Positions 8,629 through 16,316 of a stretch of 64,000 nucleotides of DNA are shown in pieces. The stretch is from contig NZ_DS990556.1 in NCBI RefSeq assembly GCF_000155635.1, forward strand, positions 1,171,051 through 1,235,050, written 5' to 3'. The translations under genes were made by a program, and so were the position numbers. The notes below the pieces were generated by a model. The model worked only from the letters and a program-made list of their open reading frames with translations. It had not been told where the DNA came from and searched no databases. Each line of letters begins with the position of its first letter. The first letter of the stretch is position 1. Source of the stretch: Cyanobium sp. PCC 7001. Its GTDB lineage: Bacteria > Cyanobacteriota > Cyanobacteriia > PCC-6307 > Cyanobiaceae.

Positions 8629-8841
8629 ATGACGGCCCTCTCCTGCTCCACAGCCTCCACCACACCCAACCAGGGTGAGTGCGTGCTTCTCGATTCCGGG
8701 GAGCAGCTGTACCAGGTGATCGGCGTGGACGATCGCCACGACCGCTGCTGGCTGCGCCGCTGGCCCCTCGCCCGCAACGGTTCCGAGGTGTTTGAAATTT
8801 CCCTGCAGCAGGTGCGGCCGGCCAGACCCCACCGCTCTTGA
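8629..8841 (+). CDS. small conserved-looking cyanobacterial protein (70 aa)
   Basis: A 70-residue cytoplasmic-type protein beginning at ATG 8629. After a short Ser/Thr-rich start it shows a compact domain with GECVLLDSGEQLYQVIGVDD, then DRCWLRRWPLARNGSEVFE. I believe this resembles a small conserved hypothetical family of picocyanobacteria, but I do not know its function. It ends just before the ABC lipoprotein gene. A longer reading from upstream ATGs is open but low in complexity, so the internal ATG is preferred. Confidence 0.6.
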   Translation: MTALSCSTASTTPNQGECVLLDSGEQLYQVIGVDDRHDRCWLRRWPLARNGSEVFEISLQQVRPARPHRS

Positions 8842-8869
8842 ATGGCCCCCAGCTTGTGAGGGCCATCGC

Positions 8870-10513
8870 TTGCACCTGCCCGCGCGGCTGACCCCCAGAC
8901 TCTGGGCCCCACTGCTGCTGGCACTCGCCACCACCCTGGCCGGGTGCCTGCCCAGCACCTCCAGTTCGAAGTCCGAGGCGCAGGGCACCAACCGGCTGGT
9001 GGTGGCCAGCCGCAATCGGGTTGACAGCGTGGATCCGGCCGGGGCCTACACCTTCGGCGCCATGCAACTGCTGAGCGCGGTGGGCGATCCGCTCTACGTC
9101 GTCACGGCGTCAGGCCAGCTGGAACCGCGTCTCGCCCTGGCACCACCACAGTTGAGCGCCGATGGACGCACCGCCACCATCCCCCTGCGGCGGGACGTGC
9201 GCTTCCACGACGGCACGCCCTTCGATGCGGCCGCGATGGTGTTCAGCCTCGAGCGCTTCCTGGCGATCGGCAAGCTGAGCTACCTGCTCGGCGATCGGGT
9301 CGAGGCGGTGCGGGCAGTGGACTCCCACACGCTGGAGCTCAGGCTGCGCCAGCCCTTCGCGCCGCTGGCCGAGCTGCTCAGCGCCGTGGCCCTCACGCCC
9401 CTCTCCCCCACCGCCTACCGCCAGCACGGCAGGCGGCTGCTCAACGAGCGCTTCGTGGGCACGGGCCCCTACCGGCTCACCTTCTTCAGCAAGCAGCAGC
9501 AGCGGCTCGAACCTTTCGCCGACTACTGGGGCCGCTCACCGGCCAACGACGGCATCGACCTGGTGTCGCTCAGCAACTCCACGGCCCTGTTCGGCGCCCT
9601 CACCAGCGGCGAGGTGGATGTGCTCCTCTCCACCAGCCTGGAGATCGACCAGCAGGCCGCGCTGCGGCAGCGCAGCCGGGAGGGACAACTGCTGGAAGGG
9701 AGCGGACCGGCGCTGGAAATCAGCTACCTCACTCTGCTCAGCGACCAGCCCCCCTTTGACGATCCTGTGCTGCGCCAGGCCCTGGCCTACAGCCTTGATC
9801 GCGACACGATCAGCGAACGGGTGACCCTGGGCCTGCGCCCGCCCCTGCGGGAACTGGTGCCCCCCAGCCTGCCGGGCTCGGATCCCACCGCCTGGGTGCG
9901 CTACGACCCCGACCGGGCCCGCAGCCTCTACCGCCAGGCGGGCTACTGCCAGGGCCGCACGCTGCAGGTGCCCCTCACCTTCCGCTCCAACATCCCCAGC
10001 GACCGCCTCTTCGCCCTGACCTGGCAGGCTCAGCTGCGCCAGGACCTGGGCGACTGCGTGCAGCTGGACGTGACCGGGATGGAATCCACCACGGCCTACC
10101 GTCAGCTGGGCGAAGGGGCCTTCACCCTGATTCTGCTGGACTGGATGGGGGATTTCCCCGACGCCGACAACTACCTGATCCCCCTGCTCGCCTGTGAGAA
10201 GGAGGAGCAGAACCGCTGCCTGGAGGGCGCCAGCGCCGCCAGCGGCAGCTTCTGGGCCCAGCCGGGCCTGCAGGCTCTCCTGCAGCGCAGCGAGAGCAGC
10301 AGCGGGCCCGAGCGCAGCAGCCTGCTGCAGCGGATCCAGCGGATCACCGCCGGGGCCGGCCCCTACATCCCGCTCTGGCTGGTGGCGCCGCGGGCCTGGG
10401 CCCAGCCGGGAGTGAGCCCACCCAGCTTCGACGGTTCGGGACGGCTGCAGCTGCAGGCCCTCACCCGCACCGGCGCGGGCACGGAGGCCGGAACAGGGGC
10501 GGTGCGGCCATGA
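8870..10513 (+). CDS. ABC transporter substrate-binding lipoprotein, peptide/nickel family (SBP_bac_5)
   Basis: Periplasmic binding protein for an oligopeptide/dipeptide or nickel-type importer. It has a lipoprotein signal (LLLALATTLAGC, lipobox Cys) and the family features NRVDSVDPAGAYTF, a PLRRDVRFHDGTPFDA motif and a C-terminal lobe with LILLDWMGDFPDADNYL. About 547 residues is the usual size. The start is inferred: TTG at 8870 places the signal peptide at the N-terminus, while the upstream TTG at 8792 would add an unlikely 26 residues overlapping the previous gene. The stop overlaps the permease ATG by 4 nt. The substrate is unknown. Confidence 0.88.
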   Translation: MHLPARLTPRLWAPLLLALATTLAGCLPSTSSSKSEAQGTNRLVVASRNRVDSVDPAGAYTFGAMQLLSAVGDPLYVVTASGQLEPRLALAPPQLSADGRTATIPLRRDVRFHDGTPFDAAAMVFSLERFLAIGKLSYLLGDRVEAVRAVDSHTLELRLRQPFAPLAELLSAVALTPLSPTAYRQHGRRLLNERFVGTGPYRLTFFSKQQQRLEPFADYWGRSPANDGIDLVSLSNSTALFGALTSGEVDVLLSTSLEIDQQAALRQRSREGQLLEGSGPALEISYLTLLSDQPPFDDPVLRQALAYSLDRDTISERVTLGLRPPLRELVPPSLPGSDPTAWVRYDPDRARSLYRQAGYCQGRTLQVPLTFRSNIPSDRLFALTWQAQLRQDLGDCVQLDVTGMESTTAYRQLGEGAFTLILLDWMGDFPDADNYLIPLLACEKEEQNRCLEGASAASGSFWAQPGLQALLQRSESSSGPERSSLLQRIQRITAGAGPYIPLWLVAPRAWAQPGVSPPSFDGSGRLQLQALTRTGAGTEAGTGAVRP

Positions 10514-11541
10514 GTCGGCGCCGGGCGCTGGCCCAGTACCTGGCGGCGCGGCTGGCGCTGGCCCCCCTGATGCTGTGGCTGATCGCCACCCTGGTGTTCC
10601 TGCTGCTGCGGCTGGCGCCGGGCGATCCGATCGACGCCCTGCTCGGCAACCGTGCCCCGGAGGCCGCCCGGGCGGCCCTGCGCAGCCGCCTGGGCCTGGA
10701 TCTGCCCCTGTGGCGGCAGTACGGCAACTTCCTGGGCGATCTGCTCCAGGGTGATCTGGGCACGTCCCTCACCAACCAGGACCCGGTGAGCACGGTGATC
10801 GGCCAGACCTTGCCCGCCAGCCTGGAGCTGGGCAGCGTGGCCCTGATCCTGGCGGCGATGGTGGGCCTGGCCGTGGGCTTCTCCGGCATCGCCAGACCCG
10901 AAGGAAAGCTGGATCTGGCCGGCCGCCTCTATGGCATCGGCACCTACGCCCTGCCCCCGTTCTGGGCGGCGATGGTGGTGCAGCTGATCTTCGCGGTGTG
11001 GCTGGGCTGGCTGCCGGTGGGCGGGCGGTTCCCGCCCACCCTGCTGCCGCCCGAGGGCAGCGGCTTCTACCTGATCGACAGCCTGCGCATCGGCCTGGGC
11101 AGCGGCGACTGGCGGGTGCTGGCCGGCACCGTGCGCCACCTCACCCTGCCGGCCGGCACCCTGGCGCTGCTGCTGAGCGGCATCTTCGCCAATGCCCTGC
11201 GGCTGAACCTGCGCCGCAGCCTCGCCAGCGACTACGTGGAGGCGGCCCGCAGCCGGGGGCTGGGGGAGGCGCGGGTGGTGCTGCGCCATGCCCTGCCCAA
11301 CGCCCTGCTGCCCGTGCTCACCATCACCGGCATCACCGTGGCCTCGTTGATCGGGGGCGCCCTGCTGATCGAGGTCACCTACTCCTGGCCGGGGATCGCC
11401 TACCGGCTGCAGGAGGCGATCAGCCAGCGCGACTACCCCCTGGTGCAGGGCATCGTGGTGGTGGTGGCGGCACTGGTGGTGCTCGTCACCGTCACGGTGG
11501 ATGTGCTGGTGGCCCTGCTCGATCCCCGCATCCGTTTCTGA
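10510..11541 (+). CDS. ABC transporter permease, DppB/OppB type
   Basis: Inner-membrane permease of a peptide-type importer with about six membrane segments over 343 residues. It has the N-terminal DppB-type segment with FLLLRLAPGDPIDAL and the cytoplasmic EAA loop (YVEAARSRGLGEARVVLRHA) that docks with the ATPase. It overlaps the binding-protein gene by 4 nt. The second permease (DppC/OppC) and the ATPases are not adjacent, so the complete transporter must draw on genes elsewhere. Confidence 0.92.
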   Translation: MSRRRALAQYLAARLALAPLMLWLIATLVFLLLRLAPGDPIDALLGNRAPEAARAALRSRLGLDLPLWRQYGNFLGDLLQGDLGTSLTNQDPVSTVIGQTLPASLELGSVALILAAMVGLAVGFSGIARPEGKLDLAGRLYGIGTYALPPFWAAMVVQLIFAVWLGWLPVGGRFPPTLLPPEGSGFYLIDSLRIGLGSGDWRVLAGTVRHLTLPAGTLALLLSGIFANALRLNLRRSLASDYVEAARSRGLGEARVVLRHALPNALLPVLTITGITVASLIGGALLIEVTYSWPGIAYRLQEAISQRDYPLVQGIVVVVAALVVLVTVTVDVLVALLDPRIRF

Positions 11542-11580
11542 GGGCTGTGGGAGGGGAGGGGAGTGTGTGCTCGCCGCCTT

Positions 11581-13266
11581 TCAGGGGCGCCCGAGACGGC
11601 TGCGCCAGCGGCGCGCCTGCTGCTGATCGAGCACATAGGCATCGATGCCGTTGTGGTCGCGGCGCTGGGGCGAAAGCAGGCTGGGGTGCTGCCACCCCTC
11701 CAGGAACTCGATCGTGACGGCCAGCAGCAGCTCCTGCACCCTGCGGGGGTCCTCGCCCACCAGCTGATCGCCGAGCCGGAACAGGGGCTCCCCCTCCTCC
11801 GCCAGGCGCACCGGCGAGAAGTGGCTGCCGCCGTCCACCAGCACCAGCCGGCTGCGGGGGTTCTGGTTGCCGAGAAACAGGTCCAGCTGTTCGGTCACCG
11901 GCGGGGTGACCAGGTCCAGGCTTCCCCCCACCACCAGCACGGGCAGGTTGAGGTCGGCGAGACCCCGGGCCGGCCACAGCAGGCTGCCGAAGCCGTTGAA
12001 GGTGATCACCCCGCGCAGGGGAATCGCGTCCTGCAGCGCCGAGCCGCTCACGGGGAAGGTCTGCCCGGCGCCATCGCCCATCACCTGGGGCAGCTGGCAC
12101 TGCAGCAGCCGCGAGAGGTTGGTGACCGGCAGGGAGCTCAGGGCCTGTTCGCAGCGCTGCGCCAGCCCCTTTTCCGGCACCAGCCCGGCGGCCATCAGCG
12201 CCGCCAGGCCGCCGAGCGAGTGACCGATCAGCACCATGCCGTCATCGCCGGCGGGGGCGGGGCCGAGGGAGGGGAGGGTGCCGTCCCGCTGGGCCGCCAG
12301 CACCGCCTGCAGATCAGCCAGCCGGTCCGGCAGCGACTCCGCTCCTGGGGGTGGGCCCTGCCCCTCCAGCGAGGCCTTCACGGCCCGCTCGTCGCTGCCG
12401 GGATGCTCGATGAGCAGCACCGGCCAGCCCCGCTCCGAGAGGGCGCCGGCCAGCCAGCTGAGCTGGTCGGTGTTGCCGCCCAGCCCCGGCATCAGCAGCA
12501 GCCAGGGGCCACCCTTGGCCCGGCGCGCCGGCCAGATCTCCACCGGCAGGGGAGAGGGGCGATGGCCGACGGGCAGCTGCAGCAGCTGGGGGCTGGCGTG
12601 GTCCTGCCGGCCGAGCACCAGGGTTCGCGAACTGCGCTGGGGCAGGGGCAGGGCGCGCAGCTCCGCCATGGCCCGCTCCTGGGAGCGCAGCTGGCTGCGC
12701 CAGTCGCTCGCCAGCTCCAGCAGACCGTCCACCCGCAGGTGGAGACGCTCCGGAGGCAGGGCCCGCAGCAGATCCAGCGTGGTGATCGTGCTCTGGCGCT
12801 CCAGCAACTGGTTCAGGGTGGCCAGCAGCAGCACCCCGGTGTTGTCACCGTCAGGGCTGGTGAGCAGGCCGCCCACCTCCCGCAGCAGGGGCTCCCCGGT
12901 CCAGCTGCTGAGCAACTGGATCCCGAAGCCCCGGTCCCGCAGCAGGGGCGCCCGCAGCAGGCGGATCAGACCCCGCCGCGACTCGGCATTCAGGAGGTTG
13001 AGCCACAGCGCCTGGCTGGTGGAAGCCCCTGCGGGCGTAAGGGTCCAGGCCTCCAGATCGTCCAGGTCGATGGGCAGCTGCAGGCCATCGAGCTCCACCA
13101 CCAGCTCCGAGGCCGCCCGGGAGGGCAGCGCCGCCAGGGGAGCAAGGGACACCAGCAGACTGGCCAGAACCCCGAACAGGCGAGAAGCAGGTGGTGGAAG
13201 GAGCCGAGCTGGCAACGGGGAGGACGCCGCGGCGCCGAGGCTGGTGGCTCCAGTTTCCCGCGCCAC
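11581..13266 (-). CDS. DUF1400-type alpha/beta hydrolase
   Basis: Secreted or lipid-facing alpha/beta hydrolase found in cyanobacteria. An N-terminal hydrophobic signal-like region (LFGVLASLLVSLAPLAAL) precedes a DUF1400 domain (about residues 52-180, including LDGLQLPIDLDDLEAW). The hydrolase core follows, with the nucleophile elbow GHSLGG and a downstream VVGGSLDLVTPP segment that could supply the acid. A final His occurs in DGGSHFSPV. The substrate is unknown; chlorophyllase, lipase or PAF-acetylhydrolase-like activity are possibilities. The start is uncertain: GTG 13266 or TTG 13215, both overlapping the divergent MFS gene. Confidence 0.8.
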   Translation of the reverse strand: MARETGATSLGAAASSPLPARLLPPPASRLFGVLASLLVSLAPLAALPSRAASELVVELDGLQLPIDLDDLEAWTLTPAGASTSQALWLNLLNAESRRGLIRLLRAPLLRDRGFGIQLLSSWTGEPLLREVGGLLTSPDGDNTGVLLLATLNQLLERQSTITTLDLLRALPPERLHLRVDGLLELASDWRSQLRSQERAMAELRALPLPQRSSRTLVLGRQDHASPQLLQLPVGHRPSPLPVEIWPARRAKGGPWLLLMPGLGGNTDQLSWLAGALSERGWPVLLIEHPGSDERAVKASLEGQGPPPGAESLPDRLADLQAVLAAQRDGTLPSLGPAPAGDDGMVLIGHSLGGLAALMAAGLVPEKGLAQRCEQALSSLPVTNLSRLLQCQLPQVMGDGAGQTFPVSGSALQDAIPLRGVITFNGFGSLLWPARGLADLNLPVLVVGGSLDLVTPPVTEQLDLFLGNQNPRSRLVLVDGGSHFSPVRLAEEGEPLFRLGDQLVGEDPRRVQELLLAVTIEFLEGWQHPSLLSPQRRDHNGIDAYVLDQQQARRWRSRLGRP

Positions 13267-14450
13267 TGCGCGAAGTGGCCACGTTGCGGCTGGTGGGATC
13301 GCTCGGTGCCGGCGGCGTGCTTTATCTCACCCCGATGGTGTTCCACCAGGAGGCCTTCAGCGCCGCCAGCGTGACCCAGGGAGTGGCCCTGGCGGCCCTC
13401 GCGGGCACCGTGAGCCGGTTTCTGAGCGGCTGGATGCTGGATCGGGGTGTGAACTGCACCCTGCCCGTGCTTCTGGCGGCCCTGGCCTCTCTGGGGGGGG
13501 ACGCGCTGCTGCTTCAGGCCCGGGACTTCTGGGGATACCTGCAGGGGCAGCTGCTGTTCGGCATGGCCATGGGGCTCTACTGGCCCGCCATCGAGCTGGC
13601 GGTGCCGCTGAGCTGCCGGCAGGGCTCCGCCCCTGTGTCCTCCGCCCGGGGCTACGCCCTGGTGCGCAGCGCCGATGCGGCCGGGATTGCCGGCGGAGCG
13701 CTGCTCGGCACCCTGCTGGCCAGTCTCGGGCTGCTGCGGGGCATCTACATGGTGGACATGGTGTGCCTGATCGGCATGGTGCTGCTGCTGCTCATGCGGC
13801 CCCTGCCCGATCCGGACCGGCGCCATCCCGGCGGCCGTGGCGACGGCGCCGCCAACGCGGCCTGGCTGGGGCCGCTGCTGCCGGTGCTGGCGGTGGCTCT
13901 GCTGGCCACGGCGCTGCCGGCTCTGATGCAGAGCGCACTGCCGCTCGATCTGGTGCGGGGAGGACTGGAGCGGCAGGCCTTGCCCGAGAGCCTGGGGGCC
14001 GCCCTGATCGCCCTCAAGCTGGGCCTGCTGGTGCTGATCCAGTGGCCGGTGGGCAGGGCCCTGGCCCGGCATCCGGTGCGGATCGGCCTGGGGCTGAGCC
14101 TGGGAAGCTTCGCCATCGGCACCGCCCTGCTGGGCGGCTCAGCCCTGAGCAGCCACGGGGTGGCCCTGGTGGTGCTGGCCCAGATCCCGCTGGCTCTGGG
14201 GGAGGCCGCCTTTCTGCCCGTGGCCAGCGAAGCCGTGGTGGAGATCACCCCAGCGGACCATCGCGGCGTGGCGATGGCGCTGTTCTCCCAGTGCTTCGCC
14301 CTCAGCGCCCTGGGGGCTCCGCTGCTGGCCGGGATGGCCCTGGACCATCAGGGCCATGGCCTCGGCGTGTGGTGGACGGCGGCCGTGCTCTGCGGGGGCG
14401 GGCTGGCGCTGGTGCAGCGGATCAGGCCGAGGCCCGCGGTGGCTGCCTGA
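13191..14450 (+). CDS. major facilitator superfamily transporter
   Basis: Predicted 12-helix membrane transporter of about 419 residues with no recognisable substrate signature. Hydrophobic segments are spread evenly in two halves separated by a cytoplasmic loop near PDPDRRHPGGRGD. An early R-x-L-S-G-W-M-L-D-R loop (after helix 2) matches the MFS loop 2-3 motif loosely. The start is uncertain: GTG 13191 overlaps the 5' end of the divergent hydrolase, while a later start (for example near 13275) would remove the overlap. The 3' end overlaps a leftward small gene by 29 nt. Confidence 0.85.
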   Translation: MVEGAELATGRTPRRRGWWLQFPAPLREVATLRLVGSLGAGGVLYLTPMVFHQEAFSAASVTQGVALAALAGTVSRFLSGWMLDRGVNCTLPVLLAALASLGGDALLLQARDFWGYLQGQLLFGMAMGLYWPAIELAVPLSCRQGSAPVSSARGYALVRSADAAGIAGGALLGTLLASLGLLRGIYMVDMVCLIGMVLLLLMRPLPDPDRRHPGGRGDGAANAAWLGPLLPVLAVALLATALPALMQSALPLDLVRGGLERQALPESLGAALIALKLGLLVLIQWPVGRALARHPVRIGLGLSLGSFAIGTALLGGSALSSHGVALVVLAQIPLALGEAAFLPVASEAVVEITPADHRGVAMALFSQCFALSALGAPLLAGMALDHQGHGLGVWWTAAVLCGGGLALVQRIRPRPAVAA

Positions 14451-14643
14451 GCGCCCAGGCCTCGTGGGGCAGGGGCTCGGTGCCGTATTCCCAGTCGTCG
14501 TAGTCGGGGTCGTTGCGGATCCGCTGGTGCAGCTCCTTCTGGACGTCGAAATTGTGGGGATGCTGCTCGTCCCCAGCTGCGGGCCCTGGTGTGGCAGCGG
14601 CAGCGGGATCCGGGGTGGGAGAGGCACCGGGGTTCTGGGTCAT
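14422..14643 (-). CDS. small acidic hypothetical protein (73 aa)
   Basis: A 73-residue ORF from an ATG at 14643. The N-terminal 28 residues are Pro/Ala-rich and probably disordered. The C-terminal part, HNFDVQKELHQRIRNDPDYD followed by DWEYGTEPLPHEAWALR, looks ordered and strongly biased to conserved-type residues. I recall similar small proteins in picocyanobacteria but cannot assign a function. It converges on and overlaps the MFS gene by 29 nt. Confidence 0.6.
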   Translation of the reverse strand: MTQNPGASPTPDPAAAATPGPAAGDEQHPHNFDVQKELHQRIRNDPDYDDWEYGTEPLPHEAWALRQPPRASA

Positions 14644-14765
14644 GGTGTCCACCGCGACTGGCTCAATTCTCGCCGATCCGCCGCTCACCTGGTGATCGGT
14701 AGCAAGGACTACGCGCACCTCTCTCGGCTGTCGCGATACTTGGGATGAATATTTAGGCGCCTTCC

Positions 14766-16034
14766 TTGACAACCCTGGGGCCTGCACCGCAACCCGCGGA
14801 CCTGCAGGTGGTCGTTTCCCGTCCGGTGGTGTCAGGGAATGCGCTGGACGGTCTCCTGCGCGGTGGAGGACTGGATGTGCATTTCCAGCCCGTGGTGTGC
14901 CTGAAGCAGCAGCGGGTGATCGGGCTGGAAGCCCTGGCCCGCCCCCAGGCCCTGCCGGTGAACGAGCTGTTCGCCGAGGCCCGGCGCACCGGCAGCCTTC
15001 TGCACCTGGACCGTCACTGCCGCCAGCTGGCCCTCAGCACCTACGCCGGGATGGTGCTTGCTGAATCCGAGCCGCCGCCGCTGCTGTTCCTCAACTTCGA
15101 GGCCTCCGTGCTCGACACCGGGGTGCTGGGATCGGGCGCCCTGATTCAGGCCGTCCGCCAGGCCGGCGTGCCCCCCAGCCAGGTGGTGATCGAGATCAAC
15201 GAGAGCGTGGTGGGCAACACCGAGGCGTTGATCACCTTCGTGAACGTGCACCGCGATCTGGGCTTCCTGATCGCGCTGGATGATCTCGGCACCGGGCAGA
15301 GCAACCTGCCCCGCATCTCCCAGCTGCGGCCCGATGTGATCAAACTCGACCGCAGCCTGATCGATGGCATCGAGAAGGACTTCTTTCAGCAGGAGACCGT
15401 CAAGTCCCTGACCCATCTCTCCCGCAGCATCGGCTGCCTGGTGCTGGCCGAAGGAATCGAAACGGTGGAGGAACTCGATTGCTGCGCCGGTCTGGGAGCC
15501 GATCTGTTCCAGGGCTATTTCTTCGGCAGGCCAGCCCCGGCCGCTCCCCGGGAGGACAACGACCTGCCGCTGTCGCTGCGGGAGGCCTCGGAGCGCCTGC
15601 GGGTCCGGGCGGTCGCCGGGATCCGGCAGCGCCACGCCACCGGACAACGGATGGCCTGGCTGGTGGAGCAGGGCTGCCGCCGGCTTCAGGGCGCCGAACG
15701 GTCCGACTTCGACGCGGTGCTGGCCGCCCTGGTGGCCGGCGAAGGGGGCGTGGAGGCCGCCTACCTGCTGGACAGCCGCGGCATCCAGGTGGGCGATACC
15801 CACCTCCGGCCCGGCACCGTTCACACCAACACCCTGCTGTTTTCGCCGGGGTACCGGGGATCCGATCACTCCACCAAGGAATACTTTTACAGCCTGATCG
15901 GCACGGGGCTCACCCGTTTCACCACCGAGAACTACATCAGCCTGGCCACCGGCCATCTCTGCCGCACCGTGGCGATGTGGCTCGATCATCCCGACGGCGA
16001 CAGCTACGTGCTCTGCATCGATCTGAAGCTCTGA
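14766..16034 (+). CDS. EAL-domain cyclic-di-GMP phosphodiesterase with C-terminal YkuI_C-like sensor domain
   Basis: Predicted to hydrolyse cyclic di-GMP. The EAL domain (about residues 30-265) keeps the key motifs: EAL in LEALARPQ, EINES, LDDLGTGQSN, IKLDRSLI, LAEGIETVEEL and QGYFFGRP, so it may be catalytically active. The remaining 150 residues resemble the YkuI_C PAS/Cache-like domain (YLLDSRGIQVGDTH; KEYFYSLIGTGLTRFTTENY). No membrane segment is present, so it should act in the cytoplasm. The TTG start at 14766 is the first in frame; a later GTG is possible. A tandem repeat lies over its stop codon. Confidence 0.88.
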   Translation: MTTLGPAPQPADLQVVVSRPVVSGNALDGLLRGGGLDVHFQPVVCLKQQRVIGLEALARPQALPVNELFAEARRTGSLLHLDRHCRQLALSTYAGMVLAESEPPPLLFLNFEASVLDTGVLGSGALIQAVRQAGVPPSQVVIEINESVVGNTEALITFVNVHRDLGFLIALDDLGTGQSNLPRISQLRPDVIKLDRSLIDGIEKDFFQQETVKSLTHLSRSIGCLVLAEGIETVEELDCCAGLGADLFQGYFFGRPAPAAPREDNDLPLSLREASERLRVRAVAGIRQRHATGQRMAWLVEQGCRRLQGAERSDFDAVLAALVAGEGGVEAAYLLDSRGIQVGDTHLRPGTVHTNTLLFSPGYRGSDHSTKEYFYSLIGTGLTRFTTENYISLATGHLCRTVAMWLDHPDGDSYVLCIDLKL

Positions 16035-16062
16035 TCTGAAGATCAGATCTGAAGATCAGATC
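16020..16062. repeat. 13-nt tandem repeat, three copies plus a partial, forming hairpins
   Basis: Three consecutive 13-mers begin GATCTGAAG; copies two and three (16033-16045 and 16046-16058) are identical and copy one (16020-16032) differs in the last four bases and lies in the end of the EAL gene. A GATC remainder follows. CTGATCT-GA-AGATCAG within it is a perfect 7-bp hairpin. There is no T-run, so a classical terminator is doubtful. Confidence 0.85.
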
Positions 16063-16316
16063 GGGAGCTCAGAACCAATGACTTCGCCCATGGCTCCGCC
16101 GAAGGGTTCGAGCCACACGGTTGTCCATGGATCCGGCTCCCAGCTCGGGCAGATTCTGAACATTGACCCTGCCAGGCACCCTCGCTTGACTTGCATGTCG
16201 TGCGTCGGTGCGGAGATGGTCCGCCGTGTGGTCCTCCCTCAACGGCACGCCATCGAGCGCACACGGGCCGTCGTTGCCGCAGGGGGTGGGCGTGCGGCCA
16301 CGGGGAGACCGTCAGG
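16063..16316. other. intergenic region between the EAL gene and the GGDEF-EAL gene
   Basis: This stretch contains no ORF I would defend. The short rightward reading at 16078-16320 has no recognisable content. The region probably carries the leader of the downstream GGDEF-EAL gene; a CAGGA ribosome-binding-like sequence sits just before ATG 16317. Confidence 0.4.
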
